Shown piece by piece: positions 55,601 to 64,000 of a DNA stretch of 64,000 nt. The DNA lies in NCBI GenBank assembly GCA_027484825.1, contig JAIXSE010000005.1:1-64000 (forward strand), written 5' to 3'. The position numbers and the translations under genes are program-made. The notes under the pieces are model-generated. The model saw only the letters and a list, made by a program, of their open reading frames with translations. It did no database searches and was not told where the DNA came from. The stretch comes from Rubrivivax sp. (GTDB lineage Bacteria; Pseudomonadota; Gammaproteobacteria; Burkholderiales; Burkholderiaceae_C). How positions within the stretch are numbered: position 1 is the first letter of the stretch; every line of letters begins with the position of its first letter.

Positions 55601-57642
55601 AGCGGGTCGACGCTGCGCAGCAGGCGGTTCATGGCGTCGAAGGCCGACCGACGCGACTTCCCTAGTGCGTCGGTCTCGTGGACCAGATTGCCCACCTTGT
55701 CCCGGTCATAGCGCTTTTGATGGCCCAAAGGGTCCGATTCGCCAATCAGTTGGCCCTGCGCATCGACTTCAAATCGCCGCATGCCCCCTGCGGGGTCCGT
55801 GTAGGACAGCAGATTGCCACTACGGTCGAAGGTGTAGTGACGGACCGAGCCTTCGGGATCTGTGCTCCGGTTGATCTGCCCTTGATCGTCGTAGGAGAAC
55901 TGCCACGTCGCATCGGGCGTCACACTGCCATTCGCTTCCACCCGGCCTTTGCGGGTGAGATGGGTCACCTGTCCCAGCGCATTGCGCTGGTAGACAGTCG
56001 TGCGCTCATCTGCCGTGCCCAAGGCTTCCACCTTCTTCAGCAGATTGCCCAAGGCGTCGTAGTCGTAACGCGTGGTGAAGCCCAACTCATCAATCTGCTG
56101 AACCATGCGCAGGTGCTGCGCCGAAAAGCTCCGCTGGATCACCGCCCCATCCGGGTGAGTCATCTCCACGAGCTGATCAAATTCGTCCGTCACCGTCCTC
56201 GAAGTGAATCCCCGGGCATTCGTGGCGCTCTCGGAGCGTGCGCCTGTGTCGTAACGTACCTCGGTCTCGGTGCGCCCGTTGACGATCTGGCGAACAAGCT
56301 TACCTACGCGGTTGTACGTGAAGTCTTCCACGCGTCGGCCCGCAGTAGTGTCAGGCCCGGTCACCTTGCTGATGAACTGCTTGTTGACGTCGTCGTAGTC
56401 GAAGGCGTAATCCGTCACACCACCATCGGGGGAGATGCGCTGCTTGACCGTGTCCCCGCTGTAGGCGATCTGCTCCACACGTCCTTCGGGATCCGTGACC
56501 CGAATGATGTGATTGCCGGCGTCATAGTCGTAGCGGGTGGTGTGGCCCCGCACATCGGTCACTTCCACCAGACGATTGCGATCGTCATAGCGGTATTGAA
56601 CGTGACGGCTGGGCAAGTCCCCCTCGATGCCCCGCGCCGGATAGTCGCGAATCTCGGTGAGCAGATCGCCGCTGTAATGCAGACTCCACAGCAGCCGCCC
56701 CCGGTCATCGGCCACGCCTCGCAGCACGCCGGACGCATCCCTCAGCATCCAGACGGCGTTGTTGTTTCGGTCGCCATAGGCCACGACCTGGCCCTGCGTG
56801 TTGTAGTCAATCCAGTCGCCGGCGCGGTCGCTCCAGCGGAATCCCTTGGCCAGTTCCTGAAGGTTCAGTGAAACGAGGCCTGTGGGGAACTGCGCATACC
56901 AGGTTGTGGACGCCCGTGCGGGCACCTGACGGACCGCGCGCTTTTCAAGAATGCTGCGATTGCTGAACGCATAACGACCGCCTTCGCCCAGGTACAACTC
57001 ATTGAGACGGCGAACGCCTTCGGTCTCGACAAAGCTGCTTCCACCCGCCGTGCCGGAGCCCGCGCAAAGGCCAGCGTAATCGACGCTGACGCGCTGGGGC
57101 GGCGGGTAGTCGAGGCCGCTGTCACCCATGATGCGATTGAATGGTGTGGAGCGGATTGGCACGAGCGGCGCCGTCTCCGGGATGCCGCCAATGACCGCAG
57201 TGCCCACCGAGGGCTGCCAATCGTCGTCCACCCAGACCCAGCAACCCGATGCCGCGCCGCCGGAAGACAGAGATGTTGCACCACTCCCGGGTGCGGCGCT
57301 GCCTGCAATGCCTGACGTGGTGTCGGCGCTTTGGTTACCGGTGAGATTCTTCCAGCTCTGGGACAGACTTTCCCACTGCGGCTGGAACTTCCATTCCTGA
57401 CCGTCCCACGTTCGCATCCAACGCACGTCGCCAGCAGAGGTGGCCAGCCGCATGTCATCAGCGTCGATGGTGGCATAACCATTGGGCTGGCTGACGTTCA
57501 CCCCTGTGCGAGCCGAGCCCGGCGCAGCGTTCGGGGGCAGCGTGGACTGCGAATGAGCCGCCGAGGGCAAGGCCATGGCCACGACCATGCTGCCCAGAAC
57601 GAGCAGCGGCTTGAGTCGCAGAAATGCGAAAGACTCTCTCAT
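52672..57642 (-). CDS. RHS/YD-repeat polymorphic toxin with Hint domain
   Basis: A 1656-residue exported protein. Sec signal peptide MRESFAFLRLKPLL...AAHS (1-32); the ATG at 57642 has GGAG upstream. An N-terminal region with GVNVSQPNGY and a long array of YD repeats (Y-D-x3-N-R/L pattern, about residues 330-1310) should form the RHS cocoon. The core signature GRYITPDPLGSAGGWNLYDY with DPRG ends it near 1385. A Hint-type domain covers 1446-1592 (NSFTADTLVHV, VGDRVLA, TPGHPFST, NLEVANAHTYFV, VLVHN). The last 64 residues form a variable tail, with no PAAR domain elsewhere. Confidence 0.92.
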   Translation of the reverse strand: MRESFAFLRLKPLLVLGSMVVAMALPSAAHSQSTLPPNAAPGSARTGVNVSQPNGYATIDADDMRLATSAGDVRWMRTWDGQEWKFQPQWESLSQSWKNLTGNQSADTTSGIAGSAAPGSGATSLSSGGAASGCWVWVDDDWQPSVGTAVIGGIPETAPLVPIRSTPFNRIMGDSGLDYPPPQRVSVDYAGLCAGSGTAGGSSFVETEGVRRLNELYLGEGGRYAFSNRSILEKRAVRQVPARASTTWYAQFPTGLVSLNLQELAKGFRWSDRAGDWIDYNTQGQVVAYGDRNNNAVWMLRDASGVLRGVADDRGRLLWSLHYSGDLLTEIRDYPARGIEGDLPSRHVQYRYDDRNRLVEVTDVRGHTTRYDYDAGNHIIRVTDPEGRVEQIAYSGDTVKQRISPDGGVTDYAFDYDDVNKQFISKVTGPDTTAGRRVEDFTYNRVGKLVRQIVNGRTETEVRYDTGARSESATNARGFTSRTVTDEFDQLVEMTHPDGAVIQRSFSAQHLRMVQQIDELGFTTRYDYDALGNLLKKVEALGTADERTTVYQRNALGQVTHLTRKGRVEANGSVTPDATWQFSYDDQGQINRSTDPEGSVRHYTFDRSGNLLSYTDPAGGMRRFEVDAQGQLIGESDPLGHQKRYDRDKVGNLVHETDALGKSRRSAFDAMNRLLRSVDPLGGEATLQYDAQGLPVAQTDPDGRVTRNDYDNFQRLSRQSDGKGNVTTHEYTIADGAVEGLLGSLGSPTQTRYPTFTEERRFDAAERLTRRTVLNPTAQGVEGLTETNKYDKRGQVVESTNADGKTSYFSYDAFGRATRFTNSLGETVTLTWDTRGNLIQVTDANGRKTQWQYDRANRLVKEILPLGHVSTFRYDAKGNRQSAVDPAGHRTQLSYDEADRLVRTEAFFADAQAPSLVYTFTYDDNDRLTGWSDGTRSATYAYDDAGRRTGATVNYGNNVSLSYSYGLTAAGLVARMTYPDATEVTYTYDSHGELGSMSIPGEGTISVNAWDWIAPKTLTFPGGTVRDMTHDGLLRTTHASVVSPGQQTVFELSSQFGKRDQITEKSLQDTSPRGSGVLTQSYRYDDEQRLTEVRRDVGGLNGVATETFGFDPAGNRIRHSQVNGALTYDANNRLVQRGSGADAITYHYDANGNLIRQAVGSSVNAALERHFDYDAFNRLVAVRDGNGQLIAEYEYDPFDLRLAKVLHRDETGAPLSAPQRTHYLYSEEGLVAEANARGQVSTQYGWKPGAQWGTDPVFIKTSMQGASDGPATMAYAYFHNDHLGTPLRATNSAGEVVWRADYASLGHATLAAENRLVSNLRFAGQYLDAETGLHYNTRRYYDPVAGRYITPDPLGSAGGWNLYDYANGDPANQLDPRGEWVWVVINVAMTVYDLYTEYKQYKETGCFDWTRFIPMPKWVPRIKWIPKRFRKCTNPCECMMGGGGGNSFTADTLVHVLDESGRPALKPISTLKVGDRVLARSEWKAADQALSYEPILDIISTPGQAQQWVDVTLEDGRTITATPGHPFSTVEGWRDAALLQPGSMLMVRGADASPPGMKVVAVQRRTAVGTTFNLEVANAHTYFVGEAGVLVHNGGKDIKDWKRLCKEWGVDPREYSDELHKWKKSNGIPNNNRDPSVIEEFLEETVGPRPPPGSRR

Positions 57643-57791
57643 GAGCAGGACTCCGGCGCGCATTCCGCAACCGGTCGGCGCTGATTCTTGTGAGTCTGAC
57701 GGAGCCCGGCGCCGATGATTGGCCTCAAGCCCGGTGACGGCCCGTGGTGTCACGCTGCCGGCCGGACGCTTCTCGAAGAGCGTTCCTCCCA

Positions 57792-57824
57792 TAAAAAAGG
57801 GCCCGGAGTTCATCCGAGCCCTTC
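57792..57824 (-). terminator. Rho-independent terminator of ssrA
   Basis: On the minus strand AAGGGCTCGG pairs with CCGGGCCCTT across ATGAACT and is followed by TTTTTT, just past the tmRNA 3' end. Confidence 0.85.
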
Positions 57825-57831
57825 TGGAAAA

Positions 57832-58204
57832 TGGTGGAGGCGGGGGGAATTGAACCCCCGTCCGCAAGCCATCCACGTACAGTTCTACATGCGTAGCTGT
57901 CTGTTTTGAATCTCGCCGATCAGGTCGCGCAGCAGCACGCTACCTCACCAGCCAGCACCCTAAATCTCACTCATGCCCAAGGTGCCCGGACACAAGCCAG
58001 CCTATGAAATTAACCTCTCAATCTTCGCCTTGCGGCTCAGACCCGGCCCATAGGCCAACCGTTGAGAGGGCCGCTGCAATTAAGCTGCGGCTGCGAACTG
58101 TGAGTCGTTTGCAGTTACTTTGTTTCCAGGTGGATTTACGAGGATACTGGCCCTCGGCATGCCCTGCGACGCATCAGAACCCACGTCGAAACCAGGTCGC
58201 CCCC
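57832..58204 (-). ncRNA. ssrA: Transfer-messenger RNA (tmRNA)
   Basis: Rescues stalled ribosomes. About 373 nt. The 5' end GGGGGCGACCTGG and the 3' end CGCCTCCACCA pair as a 7-bp acceptor stem (one G-T pair) with encoded CCA. The T-arm is CGGGGGTTCAATTCCCCC-like. The tag-coding stretch is 58080-58112 on the minus strand, GCA AAC GAC ... GCT TAA, giving the peptide ANDSQFAAAA, preceded by the conserved GTAACTGC resume context. Ends confirmed by stem pairing; helices of the pseudoknots were not drawn. Confidence 0.95.
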
Positions 58205-58311
58205 ATTGAAGCGTGACACCAGTATACACGCGCCCTTCTCCTCCCTGAGGACCACGGGCCTTCTGCAGCGCGCAGGCGCCTGAGCGCCCGCGTGGCCCGC
58301 GGTGCACCCAC

Positions 58312-59007
58312 TCAGCAGCGGCGCTCGCTCAACCAGTCCAGCAGCTGTGACGGACGGTCGAAGATGGCGTCCGCGCCCCATGCCTCAATCGGCTCGCCCT
58401 GGCCCAGATAGCCCCAGCGAACGGCCACTGTCGGCATGCCAGCGGCCTTGCCGGCCTGGATGTCACGAGCGTCGTCCCCGACGTAGACGCAGTGCTCCGG
58501 CGCCACCCCGCTGCGACGGGCCGCCTCCAGCAAAGGCGCCGGATGCGGCTTGGCATGACCGGTGGTGTCGCCGCCGATCACCGCAGCGGCCACGCCCTCC
58601 CAGCCCATGCCACGCGCCAGCGGCAAGGCGAAGCGCTCGATCTTGTTGGTGACGATGCCCCAGCTCAGGCCAGCGGCTGTCAGCCCCGCCAGCAGTTCCG
58701 CCACGCCCTCGAAGGGCTGAGTGGCCTGCAGCAGGCGCGCTTCATAGCGGTCGAAAAATTCCGTGCGCAGCTCGGCGAAGGCGGCTTCTTGCGGAGTGAC
58801 CCCAAAGGCCACACCCATCATGCCGCGGGCGCCCGCCCCCACCATGGGGCGCAACCGCTCGAACGGCACCGCAGGAAGCCCGCGCGCGGCCAACATGTCA
58901 TTGGTGGCGCCGGCCAGGTCCGGCGCACTGTCCACCAGCGTGCCGTCCAGATCAAACAGTACCGTTCGCACCGGCTGGGCGAAGACCTTCCCGTTCACAG
59001 CATCCAC
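58312..59007 (-). CDS. gph: Phosphoglycolate phosphatase
   Basis: A 231-residue HAD-superfamily phosphatase that removes 2-phosphoglycolate. Nucleophile motif FDLDGTLVDSAPDL is at about 18-31, motif II includes WGIVTNKIERF (about 124-134), and motif III/IV is PHPAPLLEAARRSG then VYVGDDARDIQAGKAAGM. The cap with MVGAGARGMMGVAFG matches the Gph type. Start is GTG at 59007 or 58998 (GGAG lies just upstream of the latter); no ATG is available in frame. Lies 96 bases from ubiG on the same strand, a common Burkholderiales pairing. Confidence 0.92.
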   Translation of the reverse strand: MDAVNGKVFAQPVRTVLFDLDGTLVDSAPDLAGATNDMLAARGLPAVPFERLRPMVGAGARGMMGVAFGVTPQEAAFAELRTEFFDRYEARLLQATQPFEGVAELLAGLTAAGLSWGIVTNKIERFALPLARGMGWEGVAAAVIGGDTTGHAKPHPAPLLEAARRSGVAPEHCVYVGDDARDIQAGKAAGMPTVAVRWGYLGQGEPIEAWGADAIFDRPSQLLDWLSERRC

Positions 59008-59103
59008 TCCACTGCGCCGCCCCCTCGACAGGGGACAGGCAAAAACCCTTCAAACTGCAGGCCCGCATGACCTGGCCCCATCAGCGCACCGATCAGCACC
59101 CCA

Positions 59104-59805
59104 TCAAGCCGGCCGACGGCAAGCCAGCAGGTAGTTCACATCGGTATCGCTGCCCAGCTTGTAGCGCTGCGTCAGCGGATTGAAGGTCAGGCCCTTGGTG
59201 CCTTGCAGCTCCAGCCCCGCCTCGCGACACATCTGCCCCAGCTCCGACGGCTTGATGAAGCGGTTGTATTCATGGGTGCCCGCCGGCAACAGACGCAGCA
59301 CGTATTCCGCGCCCACGATGGCCATCAGGAAAGACTTGGCATTGCGGTTCAGCGTGGACATGAACACCCAGCCGCCGGGCTTCACCAGCGTGCCCAGCGC
59401 GGTCACGACCGAGGCCGGGTCCGGCACATGTTCCAGCATCTCCATGCAGGTCACCACATCGAATTCGCCGGGGCGCTGCGCCGCCAACTCTTCGACCGCG
59501 ATTTCCTGATAGGCGACGTTCTCGGTGCCCGCTTCCATTGCATGCAGCTCGGCCACACGCAAGGACTTCACCGCCAGGTCGATCCCCAGCACATGAGCGC
59601 CCTTGCGGGCCATCGCATCCGCCAGGATGCCGCCGCCGCAGCCCACATCCAGCACGCGTTTGCCGGCGAGCGGGCTGTAGCCATCGATCCAGTTCAATCG
59701 CAGCGGATTGATGCGGTGCAGCGGTTTGAATTCACTTTCGGTATCCCACCAGCGGTGGGCCAGCTCGCTGAATTTTGCGAGTTCATTTGCATCGACGTTG
59801 GCCAT
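59104..59805 (-). CDS. ubiG: Ubiquinone biosynthesis O-methyltransferase
   Basis: A 233-residue SAM methyltransferase that carries out both O-methylations of ubiquinone. It starts [20 protein letters not shown], the UbiG N-terminal pattern with the membrane-facing helix, then [18 protein letters not shown] motif [16 protein letters not shown] (about 49-64), and [10 protein letters not shown]-like [17 protein letters not shown] at 59805 is used; the upstream TTG frame adds nothing conserved. Downstream of ompA with a terminator between. Confidence 0.95.
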   Translation of the reverse strand: MANVDANELAKFSELAHRWWDTESEFKPLHRINPLRLNWIDGYSPLAGKRVLDVGCGGGILADAMARKGAHVLGIDLAVKSLRVAELHAMEAGTENVAYQEIAVEELAAQRPGEFDVVTCMEMLEHVPDPASVVTALGTLVKPGGWVFMSTLNRNAKSFLMAIVGAEYVLRLLPAGTHEYNRFIKPSELGQMCREAGLELQGTKGLTFNPLTQRYKLGSDTDVNYLLACRRPA

Positions 59806-59834
59806 GGGGCGCAATGGTAGATCAAGGGGACAAG

Positions 59835-59869
59835 AAAAAACCCCGCAAGCCTTTCGGCCTGCGGGGTTT
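59835..59869 (-). terminator. Rho-independent terminator after the OmpA-family gene
   Basis: On the minus strand AAACCCCGCAGGCC pairs with GGCTTGCGGGGTTT (one mismatch) around GAAA, followed by a T run. It begins about 50 bases past the gene stop. Confidence 0.85.
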
Positions 59870-59917
59870 GGATCGTTTCTGCATCAGGCCGCTGACGGCC
59901 CGAGGTGCTGAGGACGA

Positions 59918-60571
59918 TTACTTGGTGGCGCGGGTGCCGACCACTTCGATTTCGACGCGGCGGTTCTTGGCGCGGCCTTCGGCGGTGGCGTTGTCAGCCA
60001 CGGGCTGCTTCTCGCCCTTGCCTTCGGTGTACACGCGGTTCTTTTCCAGACCCTTGCTCACCAGATAGGCCTTGACGGCTTCAGCGCGGCGAACCGACAG
60101 CTTCTGATTGTACTCGTCGGAACCGACGCTGTCGGTGTGGCCGACGGCGATGATCACTTCGAGGTTGATGTCGCCGGTCTTGCCGACCAGGTCGTCCAGC
60201 GCGGTCTTGGCGTCCGGCTTCAGGACCGACTTGTCGAAGTCGAAGAAGGCGTCAGCAGCGTAGGTGACCTTTTCGCTGGTGGGCTTGGGCGGAACGACGA
60301 TCGGAGCCGGGGTCGGCGCAGCGGCCGGAGCCGGAGCGGGGGCCGGAGCCGCCACCGCCACGGGAGCTGCAGCCGGCTTCAGAGCGCCGTCGCATTCCTT
60401 GGCGGCCGTGGCCGGGGTCCAAAAGGCATCGCGCCAGCACAGCTCGTTCGTGCCGTTCTTCCAAACGGTGCCGTCCGTAGCACGCCAGTTGTCCACGGTC
60501 TGGGCCATTGCACCGGAGGTGGCCAAAGCAGCGACAGCGAAGAGCGACGCCACGCGGTTCAGTTTCTTCAT
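59918..60571 (-). CDS. OmpA-family outer-membrane protein
   Basis: A 217-residue exported protein with signal peptide MKKLNRVASLFAVAALATSGAMA-Q and a C-terminal OmpA peptidoglycan-binding domain (about 105-217): FFDFDKSVLKPDAKTALDDL, IIAVGHTDSVGSDEYNQKLSVRRAEAV, then KGEKQPVADNATAEGRAKNRRVEIEV. The conserved Asp of the peptide contact is in GHTDSVG. A Trp/Cys-containing N-terminal segment (DGTVWKNGTNELCWRD) and an Ala/Pro repeat linker (65-95) replace the beta-barrel of E. coli OmpA. Diverges from gyrA. Confidence 0.92.
   Translation of the reverse strand: MKKLNRVASLFAVAALATSGAMAQTVDNWRATDGTVWKNGTNELCWRDAFWTPATAAKECDGALKPAAAPVAVAAPAPAPAPAAAPTPAPIVVPPKPTSEKVTYAADAFFDFDKSVLKPDAKTALDDLVGKTGDINLEVIIAVGHTDSVGSDEYNQKLSVRRAEAVKAYLVSKGLEKNRVYTEGKGEKQPVADNATAEGRAKNRRVEIEVVGTRATK
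60301..60365. repeat. Ala/Pro-encoding repeats in the OmpA-family gene
   Basis: Repeats of GGCGCAGCGGCCGGAGCC-like triplets encode the APAPAPAAAP linker. Confidence 0.5.
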
Positions 60572-60795
60572 GATTCTCCTCTCAAGGAAAGCCGCAGTTG
60601 CCCTGCGAAATGTCCAATGTCGGAACTAAAAACCTCAAGAGCCACCAGAGACCGCGCGTACTTCTGCACACGACCAAGGGTTTCTCCTAGGGACCGACCG
60701 ATTGTGCCATAGGGCAACAGGTCGATTTCATTCTCGCCGGGTGCACCGCGATCGCGCATGAAGCTGTTGCGCAGGTGAGACAAGCGCAGGCCTTT

Positions 60796-60808
60796 AGAAT
60801 GTCATTCT
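60796..60808 (+). promoter_or_regulatory. 13-bp palindrome in the gyrA promoter region
   Basis: AGAATGTCATTCT is a perfect 6-1-6 palindrome 49 bases before the gyrA ATG, overlapping a TTTAGAAT -10-like element. Confidence 0.35.
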
Positions 60809-60856
60809 TCTGCTAATTCCAGAGGCCGGCGTTCCCCTGCGCGCGGCCTGCCGCGC

Positions 60857-63535
60857 ATGACCCAGTTCGCCAAGGAAACCCTGCCGATCAGCCTCGAAGA
60901 GGAGATGCGCCGCTCCTACCTCGATTACGCCATGAGCGTGATCGTGGGACGCGCCCTCCCCGACGCGCGTGACGGCCTCAAACCCGTGCATCGGCGCGTG
61001 CTCTTCGCGATGCACGAGCTGAACAACGACTGGAACCGTCCCTACAAGAAGTCAGCCCGTATCGTGGGCGACGTGATTGGTAAATACCACCCGCACGGTG
61101 ACAGCGCGGTCTACGACACGATCGTGCGTCTGGCCCAGGATTTCTCCCTGCGCCACATGCTGGTGGATGGTCAGGGCAATTTCGGCTCGGTGGACGGTGA
61201 CAGCGCCGCCGCCATGCGATACACGGAAATCCGTCTGTCGAAAATCTCCCACGAAATGCTGGCAGATATCGACAAGGAAACCGTCGACTACGGCCCGAAC
61301 TATGACGGCAGCCTGAAAGAACCGCTGGTATTGCCCAACCGGTTGCCCAACCTGCTGGTCAATGGGTCGTCGGGTATTGCAGTCGGCATGGCCACGAATA
61401 TTCCGCCGCACAACCTCAACGAGGTGGTGGACGCCTGCCTGCATACCCTCAAAAACCCGGAATGCACCATCGAAGAACTGATGGAAATCATCCCGGCGCC
61501 TGACTTCCCCACCGCCGGTGTCATCTACGGCCTGAGCGGCGTGCGGGAAGGCTACCGCACCGGTCGCGGCAAGGTGGTGATGCGGGCCAAGGTCCACTTC
61601 GAAGACATCGACCGCGGCCAGCGCCAGGCCATCATCGTTGACGAGATCCCGTATCAAGTTAACAAGAAGACGTTGCTGGAGCGCATTGCCGAGCTGGTCC
61701 AGGACAAGAAGATCGAGGGCATCAGCCACATCCAGGACGAGTCCGACCGTTCCGGCATGCGGGTGGTGATCGAGCTCAAGCGGGGCGAAGTCCCCGAAGT
61801 GGTGCTCAACAACCTCTACAAGCAGACCCAGCTGCAGGACAGTTTCGGCATCAACATGGTGGCGCTGGTGGACGGCCAGCCCCGCCTGTGCAACCTGAAG
61901 GACCTGATCACGGTCTTCCTGGAGCACCGCCGCGAAGTCGTCACCCGCCGCACCATCTTCGAACTGCGCAAGGCCCGCGAGCGCGGCCATTTGCTCGAAG
62001 GCCTGGCGGTGGCGCTGGCCAACATCGACGAGTTCATCAAGATCATCCGCGAATCCCCCACCCCGCCGGTGGCCAAGGCCGAGCTGATGACCCGTTCCTG
62101 GGACTCCTCGCTGGTGCGCGAGATGCTCACCCGCGCCGCAGGCGAGACCGCCGGCGGCTCCAGCGCCTACCGTCCGGAAGGCCTGCCGCTGCAGTACGGC
62201 ATGCAGGCGGACGGCCTCTATCGCCTGTCCGACGAGCAGGCCGGCGAAATTCTCCAGATGCGTCTGCAACGCCTGACCGGCCTGGAGCAGGACAAGATCG
62301 TCGGCGAATACCGCGACGTGATGGCCCAGATCGCCGACCTGCTGGACATCCTGGCCACGCCGGCCCGTGTGACCACCATCATCAGCGACGAGTTGGTGGC
62401 CGTGCGTCAGGAATTCGGCCAGACCAAGCTGGGTGCCCGCCGCAGCGTGATCGAGCACAACGCCCAGGAACTGGGCACCGAAGACCTGATCACCCCCACC
62501 GACATGGTGGTGACGCTCTCCCACACCGGCTACATCAAGAGCCAGGCCCTGAGCGAATACCGGGCCCAGCGCCGCGGCGGCCGCGGCAAGCAGGCCACCG
62601 CCACGAAGGAAGATGACTGGATCGACCAGCTCTTCATCGCCAACACCCACGACTGGATGCTGTGCTTCAGCAACCGCGGCCGGGTGTACTGGCTGAAGGT
62701 CTGGGAAGTGCCGCAGGGCTCGCGCAATTCGCGCGGCAAGCCCATCGTCAACATGTTCCCGCTGCAGCCGGAAGAGAAGATCAACGTCGTGCTCCCGCTG
62801 ACCGGCGAGTTCCGCACCTTCCCTGAAGACCACTTCATCTTCTTCGCCACCGCCCTGGGCACGGTGAAGAAGACCTCGCTGAAGGACTTCAGCAATCCGC
62901 GCAAGGCCGGCATCATCGCGGTCGATCTGGATGACGGCGACTACCTCATCGGCGCCGCCTTGACGGATGGCCAGCATGACGTGATGCTGTTCTCCGACGG
63001 CGGCAAGGCCGTGCGCTTCGATGAAGACGATGTCCGCCCGATGGGCCGCCAAGCCCGCGGTGTGCGCGGCATGATGCTGGAGCCCGATCAGCGCCTGATC
63101 GCCATGCTGGTGGCCGAGGACGAAAGCCAGAGCGTGCTGACCGCCACCGAGAACGGCTACGGCAAGCGCACCAGCATCGTGGAATACACGCGCCATGGCC
63201 GCGGCACCAAGGGCATGATTGCCATCCAGCAGAGCGAGCGCAATGGTCGCGTCGTGGCCGCCACCTTGGTGCGTCCTGAAGATGAGATCATGCTCATCAC
63301 CGATACCGGCGTTCTGGTGCGCACCCGCGTGTCCGAAATCCGCGAGCTGGGCCGCGCCACGCAGGGCGTGACCCTGATTGCACTGGACGAAGGCGCCAAG
63401 CTCTCCGGACTGCAGCGCATCGTCGAGAACGATGCCAACGACGCTTTGGTCGAAGGCACCGACGGCACCCCCACCCCGGACACCGATGGCAATGGCGCCA
63501 CCGGGTCCACCTCCGAACCTGACGCGAAGGAATGA
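60857..63535 (+). CDS. gyrA: DNA gyrase subunit A
   Basis: An 892-residue type IIA topoisomerase subunit that cuts and rejoins DNA. N-terminus [30 protein letters not shown] is diagnostic. Catalytic Y122 is in [10 protein letters not shown]. The quinolone-resistance region carries wild-type S83 and D87 ([10 protein letters not shown]). The GyrA-box QRRGGRGK, needed to wrap DNA in the C-terminal pinwheel, is present, separating it from ParC. Acidic tail at the end. It stands downstream of a divergent promoter; the next gene overlaps by 4 bases. Confidence 0.98.
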   Translation: MTQFAKETLPISLEEEMRRSYLDYAMSVIVGRALPDARDGLKPVHRRVLFAMHELNNDWNRPYKKSARIVGDVIGKYHPHGDSAVYDTIVRLAQDFSLRHMLVDGQGNFGSVDGDSAAAMRYTEIRLSKISHEMLADIDKETVDYGPNYDGSLKEPLVLPNRLPNLLVNGSSGIAVGMATNIPPHNLNEVVDACLHTLKNPECTIEELMEIIPAPDFPTAGVIYGLSGVREGYRTGRGKVVMRAKVHFEDIDRGQRQAIIVDEIPYQVNKKTLLERIAELVQDKKIEGISHIQDESDRSGMRVVIELKRGEVPEVVLNNLYKQTQLQDSFGINMVALVDGQPRLCNLKDLITVFLEHRREVVTRRTIFELRKARERGHLLEGLAVALANIDEFIKIIRESPTPPVAKAELMTRSWDSSLVREMLTRAAGETAGGSSAYRPEGLPLQYGMQADGLYRLSDEQAGEILQMRLQRLTGLEQDKIVGEYRDVMAQIADLLDILATPARVTTIISDELVAVRQEFGQTKLGARRSVIEHNAQELGTEDLITPTDMVVTLSHTGYIKSQALSEYRAQRRGGRGKQATATKEDDWIDQLFIANTHDWMLCFSNRGRVYWLKVWEVPQGSRNSRGKPIVNMFPLQPEEKINVVLPLTGEFRTFPEDHFIFFATALGTVKKTSLKDFSNPRKAGIIAVDLDDGDYLIGAALTDGQHDVMLFSDGGKAVRFDEDDVRPMGRQARGVRGMMLEPDQRLIAMLVAEDESQSVLTATENGYGKRTSIVEYTRHGRGTKGMIAIQQSERNGRVVAATLVRPEDEIMLITDTGVLVRTRVSEIRELGRATQGVTLIALDEGAKLSGLQRIVENDANDALVEGTDGTPTPDTDGNGATGSTSEPDAKE

Positions 63536-64000
63536 TCTTGTTGCTCAAGTCTGTACAAGTGGGGGCCCTCGCGGCCGCCCTGCTGATCTCGCCCCTGGCC
63601 TTTGCCCAGAAGGCAGACAGCTCGCCCGCCAAGAAGGAACTGATCGGCAAGGTGCTCAAGCTCCAGCAGCCGGCCATCGACCAGTTGACCGTGAGCGTGC
63701 TGAGCCGCCCGGTCAATGACCTGGCCCAGAAGCTGATGCCCGCCATCCGCAATCTGCCGGAAGCCAAGCGCGAATCGACCGCCAAGTCCATCGACGCCAC
63801 GCTGCGCAAGTTCATGGACGACAACGCTCCGGCGCTGATCGACAAGGGCAAGTCCATCCAGGCCTCCACCATCGGCGTGACCCTGGACGAGAAGTTCAAC
63901 GAAGACGAGCTGAAGCAACTGGTGGCCTGGCTCGAATCGCCGGTCAGCAAGAAGTTCGCTGAAGTGGCACCGGACCTGCAAGCCGCCTACACGAAGAAGC
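63532..64000 (+). CDS. DUF2059 family exported protein, 5' part
   Basis: The first 156 residues of a gene that runs off the window. It begins ATG ATC TTG TTG CTC, overlapping the gyrA stop (ATGA), with GAAGGA upstream. Signal peptide [19 protein letters not shown]...AFA-Q; then a helical domain with [22 protein letters not shown]2059-like motif [18 protein letters not shown], which marks the domain in gyrA-linked Burkholderiales proteins, is at about 123-140. serC usually follows in relatives but lies outside. Confidence 0.85.
   Translation, partial: MILLLKSVQVGALAAALLISPLAFAQKADSSPAKKELIGKVLKLQQPAIDQLTVSVLSRPVNDLAQKLMPAIRNLPEAKRESTAKSIDATLRKFMDDNAPALIDKGKSIQASTIGVTLDEKFNEDELKQLVAWLESPVSKKFAEVAPDLQAAYTKK

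Noticed and set aside
53722-55665. 647-residue plus-strand frame opposite the RHS gene
   Set aside because: Shadow of the YD repeats; no signal or domain.
57832-58204. Integration site (att) at the 3' end of ssrA next to the RHS gene
   Set aside because: Islands often enter at the tmRNA 3' end, but no second copy of the 3' end sequence and no integrase gene were found in the window.
58080-58307. 75-residue minus-strand frame ending in ANDSQFAAAA
   Set aside because: It is the tmRNA tag-coding frame running upstream into tmRNA sequence, not a separate gene.
61052-63196. 714-residue minus-strand frame opposite gyrA
   Set aside because: Antisense of gyrA; no domain motifs seen.

Overview
The window is GC-rich, densely packed chromosomal DNA from a betaproteobacterium. 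Gene content and order (DapA-BamC, FeoA-FeoB, uL16 hydroxylase beside an FKBP isomerase, OmpA diverging from GyrA, GyrA followed by a DUF2059 gene, an ANDSQF-type tmRNA tag) fit Burkholderiales. A Roseateles/Mitsuaria-like genus is plausible but only inferred. Almost every gap is under 300 bases, and no tRNA, rRNA, CRISPR array or recognisable transposase was seen.

1-13.8 kb is mostly housekeeping: a 5' part of parE, an amidohydrolase, an MFS carrier, a micro-ORF/SDR/methyltransferase run, dapA-bamC, a tiny lipoprotein with an upstream palindrome, the ribosomal oxygenase gene, a SlyD-like isomerase, dut, coaBC and trmB. 13.9-22.4 kb is a single minus-strand block for nucleoside use: a BMP-type substrate-binding lipoprotein-like protein, ATPase and two permeases for uptake, then cytidine deaminase, purine nucleoside phosphorylase, deoxyribose-phosphate aldolase and thymidine phosphorylase for salvage. 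A PurR/LacI-type palindrome lies upstream. 22.6-24.9 kb is a Fur-box-preceded feoAB.

25-36.9 kb is rich in exported proteins: a DUF885 protein, a cytochrome-c peroxidase, an AcpA-like phosphoesterase lipoprotein, a CAP-domain lipoprotein and an S8 protease with a GlyGly-CTERM-like tail. Among them are SlyX, a YghU-like GST and an AlkB-like oxygenase, and the block ends with a two-domain membrane protein. 37.0-38.5 kb holds an overlapping DNA adenine methylase/OGG-type DNA glycosylase pair, followed by about 550 bases with no gene but with a large inverted repeat and direct repeats. Then come a Fur-box-preceded TonB-dependent siderophore receptor, a DeoR regulator/MFS pair, a MASE4-like hybrid histidine kinase, a one-domain MerR-like protein and a secreted GH18 chitinase.

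48-57.6 kb carries a pqi cluster with PqiA split into two genes, then a 1656-residue Sec-exported RHS/YD-repeat protein ending in a Hint domain and a short variable tail. A small gene that may encode its immunity protein follows. 57.8-64 kb is core again: ssrA (tmRNA), gph, ubiG, an OmpA-family protein, gyrA and a truncated DUF2059 gene. The most interesting candidates for undescribed biology are the methylase/glycosylase pair, the RHS tail with its neighbour, and the structured repeat region at 38.6-38.9 kb.
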